Below the pieces are notes generated by a model. It was not told where the DNA came from. It saw only the letters and a program-made list of their open reading frames with translations, and made no database searches. This document shows positions 61,914 to 64,000 of a stretch of 64,000 nt of DNA, piece by piece. The position numbers and the translations under genes are program-made. Source of the DNA: Paraburkholderia sp. BCC1885. GTDB lineage: Bacteria > Pseudomonadota > Gammaproteobacteria > Burkholderiales > Burkholderiaceae. The stretch covers positions 62,001 through 126,000 of the forward strand of contig NZ_CAAJGM010000285.1 in NCBI RefSeq assembly GCF_900996235.1. The letters run 5' to 3'. Position 1 is the stretch's first letter. The number at the start of each line of letters is the position of its first letter.

Positions 61914-62294
61914 TTACGGGGTCACGCGCGGCTTCCGCAATACAAAAAAATAGAACGCCGCGCATGCGCGCCGGCATCGCCGCCGCTATCGTCACCGCCA
62001 CCACCGTCGCAACCACTGCGGGCTAACCGAACTTCCGGCCCCGACCACTTTCGGTCACCCAACTCTCGCGCACGATTTTCAATCGGCCACCAGCGCTTTT
62101 AAATACCGCGATTTTCCCGATAGCCTATGCTGTCGAAACCAGTTTTGGGCGACGCAGCCGAATTTACACCGGCGATGCTTCTGACCGCCCGGATATCCGT
62201 ATCCGGCGAGGAACGGGTGACAGGAGACGCGCTGCCGATAAGTGCCCAGGTTCGTCTTTTCAAATCAAGCCGCACTTCCTGCAAGGAAAGTTTC
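61914..62294. other. 381-bp gap before the glutathione S-transferase gene
   Basis: The gap holds an AT-rich patch (61940-61955) and a 20-codon hydrophobic open frame at 61964-62026, and the GST gene's upstream region. The GST frame extends back to 62127 without coding character. No gene is supported in it. Confidence 0.45.
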
Positions 62295-62936
62295 ATGTTG
62301 AAAATCCATCACCTTGGTCACTCGCAATCGGAACGGATTGTCTGGCTTTGTGAAGAACTTGAGATTCCCTACCAGCTCGAAAAATACACGCGCGATCGGC
62401 TCACGCAGTTGTCGCCGCCGGAGTTGAAGGCGCTGCATCCGCTCGGCGCGGCGCCGCTTATCGAAGTGGACGGCATCTTGCTGGCCGAATCGGCCGCGAT
62501 CGTCGAATTTATCCTCGCCCGATATGGTCACGGACGTTTGCAGCACGGGCCCGACCACCCCGATTTCCCTGCGTATCTCTACTGGTTTCACTTCGCCAAT
62601 GGCAATCTTCAGCCGGTCATGGGCCGTTCGATGTTCATCGGGCGTTGCGGCCTTGCGCCTGATCATCCGATTCAGGCGTCGGCGCAGGGACGGCTGGACA
62701 AGGTGCTCGCATTGATCGAAGCGCGGCTGGCACAGAGCGACTATCTCGCGGGAAGCGCGTTCACCGCGGCCGACATCATGAGCGTCTTTTCGCTCACCAC
62801 GATGCGCCTCTTTCATCCTCTCGATCTCGCGCCGTATCCGAACATACTGGCGTATCTTCAGCGCATCGGCGCGCGGGCCGGCTATCAGCGGGCGATGACT
62901 AAAGGCGATCCCGACCTGACGCCGATGCTGACATGA
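62295..62936 (+). CDS. Glutathione S-transferase family protein
   Basis: This 213-residue protein has an N-terminal thioredoxin-like GST domain (LGHSQSERIVWLCEELEIPY, 20 residues, and PLGAAPLIEVDGILLAESAA, 20 residues, with the cis-Pro motif and ESxA glutathione-binding pair) and an all-helical C-terminal domain (TAADIMSVFSLTTMRLF). It conjugates glutathione to electrophiles or reduces peroxides; substrate is unknown. ATG at 62295 has an AAGGAAAG site. Confidence 0.88.
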   Translation: MLKIHHLGHSQSERIVWLCEELEIPYQLEKYTRDRLTQLSPPELKALHPLGAAPLIEVDGILLAESAAIVEFILARYGHGRLQHGPDHPDFPAYLYWFHFANGNLQPVMGRSMFIGRCGLAPDHPIQASAQGRLDKVLALIEARLAQSDYLAGSAFTAADIMSVFSLTTMRLFHPLDLAPYPNILAYLQRIGARAGYQRAMTKGDPDLTPMLT

Positions 62937-62984
62937 CCTCGCGGCGAGATTCGCTGCACATCCCACTTACCTTTGCGAGGACTT

Positions 62985-63608
62985 ATGCATCTTCTTCACG
63001 TAATCGGTTCGCCACGCACACAGCGCTCGGCTTCCCGCCAGGTCGCTAACGCCTTCACCGAAGCCTGGAAGGCGCAACATCCCGAAGGCACGGTCGACGA
63101 ACTGAACGTCTGGGAAACCGATCTGCCCACGTTCGACGGCCCGGTGCTCGAAGCAAAATACGCGGGCATCGAGGGCCGGCCGCTCGATGCTGTGCAGGCC
63201 GATGCGTGGCGTACTGTGCATACGCTGGCCGAACGGTTCCGGCAGGCGAACGTGATTCTCTTCAGCGTGCCGATGTGGAATTTCGGCATCCCGTATCGCC
63301 TCAAGCATCTGATCGATGTCATATCGCAGAAGGACGTGCTGTTTTCATTCGACGATCGGGGTTTGAACGGCCTGCTGGGTGGACGGACGGTCGTCACGAT
63401 CGCGGCGCGAGGCGTTCAGCTTGGCGCGGCTTTTCCGCCGGAACAGTTCGACTTTCAGACGGCCTATCTGACCATGTGGTCGCGCATGGTTGGAATCACC
63501 GATGTACGGGTGATCAATGTCGAAAAAACGCTGGCGGGTGCCGAGCAGGATCATGCATCCCGCAACGAGGCCAGCGAACAGGCTCGCGAGCTTGCCCGGA
63601 GTTTGTAG
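62985..63608 (+). CDS. azoR: FMN-dependent NADH:quinone oxidoreductase / azoreductase
   Basis: This 207-residue flavodoxin-fold protein reduces quinones and azo compounds with NAD(P)H. It has HVIGSPRTQRSASRQVANAF at the start, a PMWNFGIPYRLKHLIDVISQ segment (FMN-binding P/M/W/N/F and PxxL region) and TIAARGVQLG. It lies 48 bases downstream of the GST gene on the same strand, with a GAGG site five bases or so before the ATG. GST and azoreductase could act together in detoxification. Confidence 0.88.
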   Translation: MHLLHVIGSPRTQRSASRQVANAFTEAWKAQHPEGTVDELNVWETDLPTFDGPVLEAKYAGIEGRPLDAVQADAWRTVHTLAERFRQANVILFSVPMWNFGIPYRLKHLIDVISQKDVLFSFDDRGLNGLLGGRTVVTIAARGVQLGAAFPPEQFDFQTAYLTMWSRMVGITDVRVINVEKTLAGAEQDHASRNEASEQARELARSL

Positions 63609-64000
63609 GCCGGGATTGTAGTTTCATTGCCGCGCGCCGAAGCGTCGCCCGATGCCGCTCCGGCGCCAGTCATTTGCGACGCCGGTCGAAAGCCTGACGC
63701 GCTTTCTCGACCGCATCCAGAGGGTCGGCCGCCGCCCAGACTCGGACTCCGCAGAACGCAGCGCCCAATGTGTGCAATGCGGGTCACGATGGTTCTCCTG
63801 ATCACCGAAAGAGGAGGAGGTCTGCGTCCAACGCGTCCTGCGTTGCGTTCGCATTGATGGAAGTCCAGATACCCAGGTGGCATAAGACGAGTACGGGATG
63901 CGACTCGCCAGCCACGTCTGTCGTGATAAACCCTCCCTTTCTTGCGCCTTTTCTGAGCGTCACGCGCTGCCCGCCGCCTGCCGCGTGGCCATGCGCCTTC
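63609..64000. other. Right end of window, no clear gene
   Basis: After azoR, 392 bases hold several short overlapping open frames on both strands, none with a recognised family or a clear ribosome site. A leftward frame ending at 63670 (…DPLDAVEKARQAFDRRRK) looks protein-like but has a stop codon close upstream. A gene may begin beyond the edge. Confidence 0.4.

Noticed and set aside
61964..62026. A 20-codon Ala/Thr-rich hydrophobic open frame
   Set aside because: It is too short to support, and no ribosome site or stop-linked neighbour makes it a leader peptide.
63670..63785. A leftward protein-like frame near the window end
   Set aside because: A stop codon interrupts it after about 38 codons and no start is convincing.
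1..64000. CRISPR arrays, insertion sequences, prophage or integrative elements
   Set aside because: No direct-repeat array, transposase or phage gene was seen; XerD is the housekeeping type.

Overview
The window is a 64 kb piece of a high-GC betaproteobacterial chromosome. Gene content and order (xseA/sodB beside lpxK-trm112-kdsB-adk, rpsT/murJ, a kynBUA operon with a divergent Lrp-type regulator, long GC-rich antisense frames) point to Burkholderiaceae, most likely Paraburkholderia or Burkholderia chromosome 1. This assignment is from recognition of families and order, not from a database search. No tRNA, rRNA, CRISPR array, insertion sequence or prophage was seen.

Layout. 1-1.5 kb: glutathione-dependent formaldehyde detoxification (3' end of frmA, fghA). 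1.5-4.2 kb: a zinc-type ABC importer read leftward (znuA-znuC-znuB), whose ATPase carries a histidine-rich tail. 4.4-14.7 kb: a sugar-alcohol locus. The rightward operon holds sorbitol dehydrogenase, an ABC importer (smoEFG, smoK) and a HAD phosphatase. The leftward operon holds D-arabinitol dehydrogenase, xylulokinase and a SorC-type regulator. Their two promoters share -35/-10 spacing and a 29-bp operator-like sequence (24 of 29 positions identical), so they are probably controlled together. A divergent AraC-type (MtlR-like) regulator follows at 15.2 kb.

16.2-19.5 kb: a large autotransporter. 19.8-23.4 kb: the kynurenine pathway from tryptophan to anthranilate with its regulator. 23.4-36.2 kb: mostly housekeeping and stress functions (flavin reductase, msrA, DUF72, cfa, pdxH, tcdA, thioredoxin-TPR protein, pirin, amiC, tsaE, queG, ogt, xerD). 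36.2-53.1 kb: an acyl-CoA ligase, ybaK, plsY, yajQ, murB, argF, a DUF3579 gene, rpsT, murJ, a SirB1-type protein, an SDR dehydrogenase, adk, kdsB, trm112, lpxK, xseA and sodB.

53.2-63.6 kb is more accessory: a GNAT acetyltransferase, a MATE exporter with its TetR regulator (and a possible 44-codon frame overlapping the regulator's stop), a five-gene molybdenum hydroxylase operon (coxG-M-S-L-like plus TetR) with a non-CODH active-site loop, a glutathione S-transferase and an azoreductase.

No wholly new system is evident. The most interesting observations are the matched sorbitol/arabinitol promoters, the 34-bp inverted repeat in the dalD leader, the unassigned molybdenum hydroxylase, the histidine tail on ZnuC, and a structured 430-bp gap before the DUF3579 gene.
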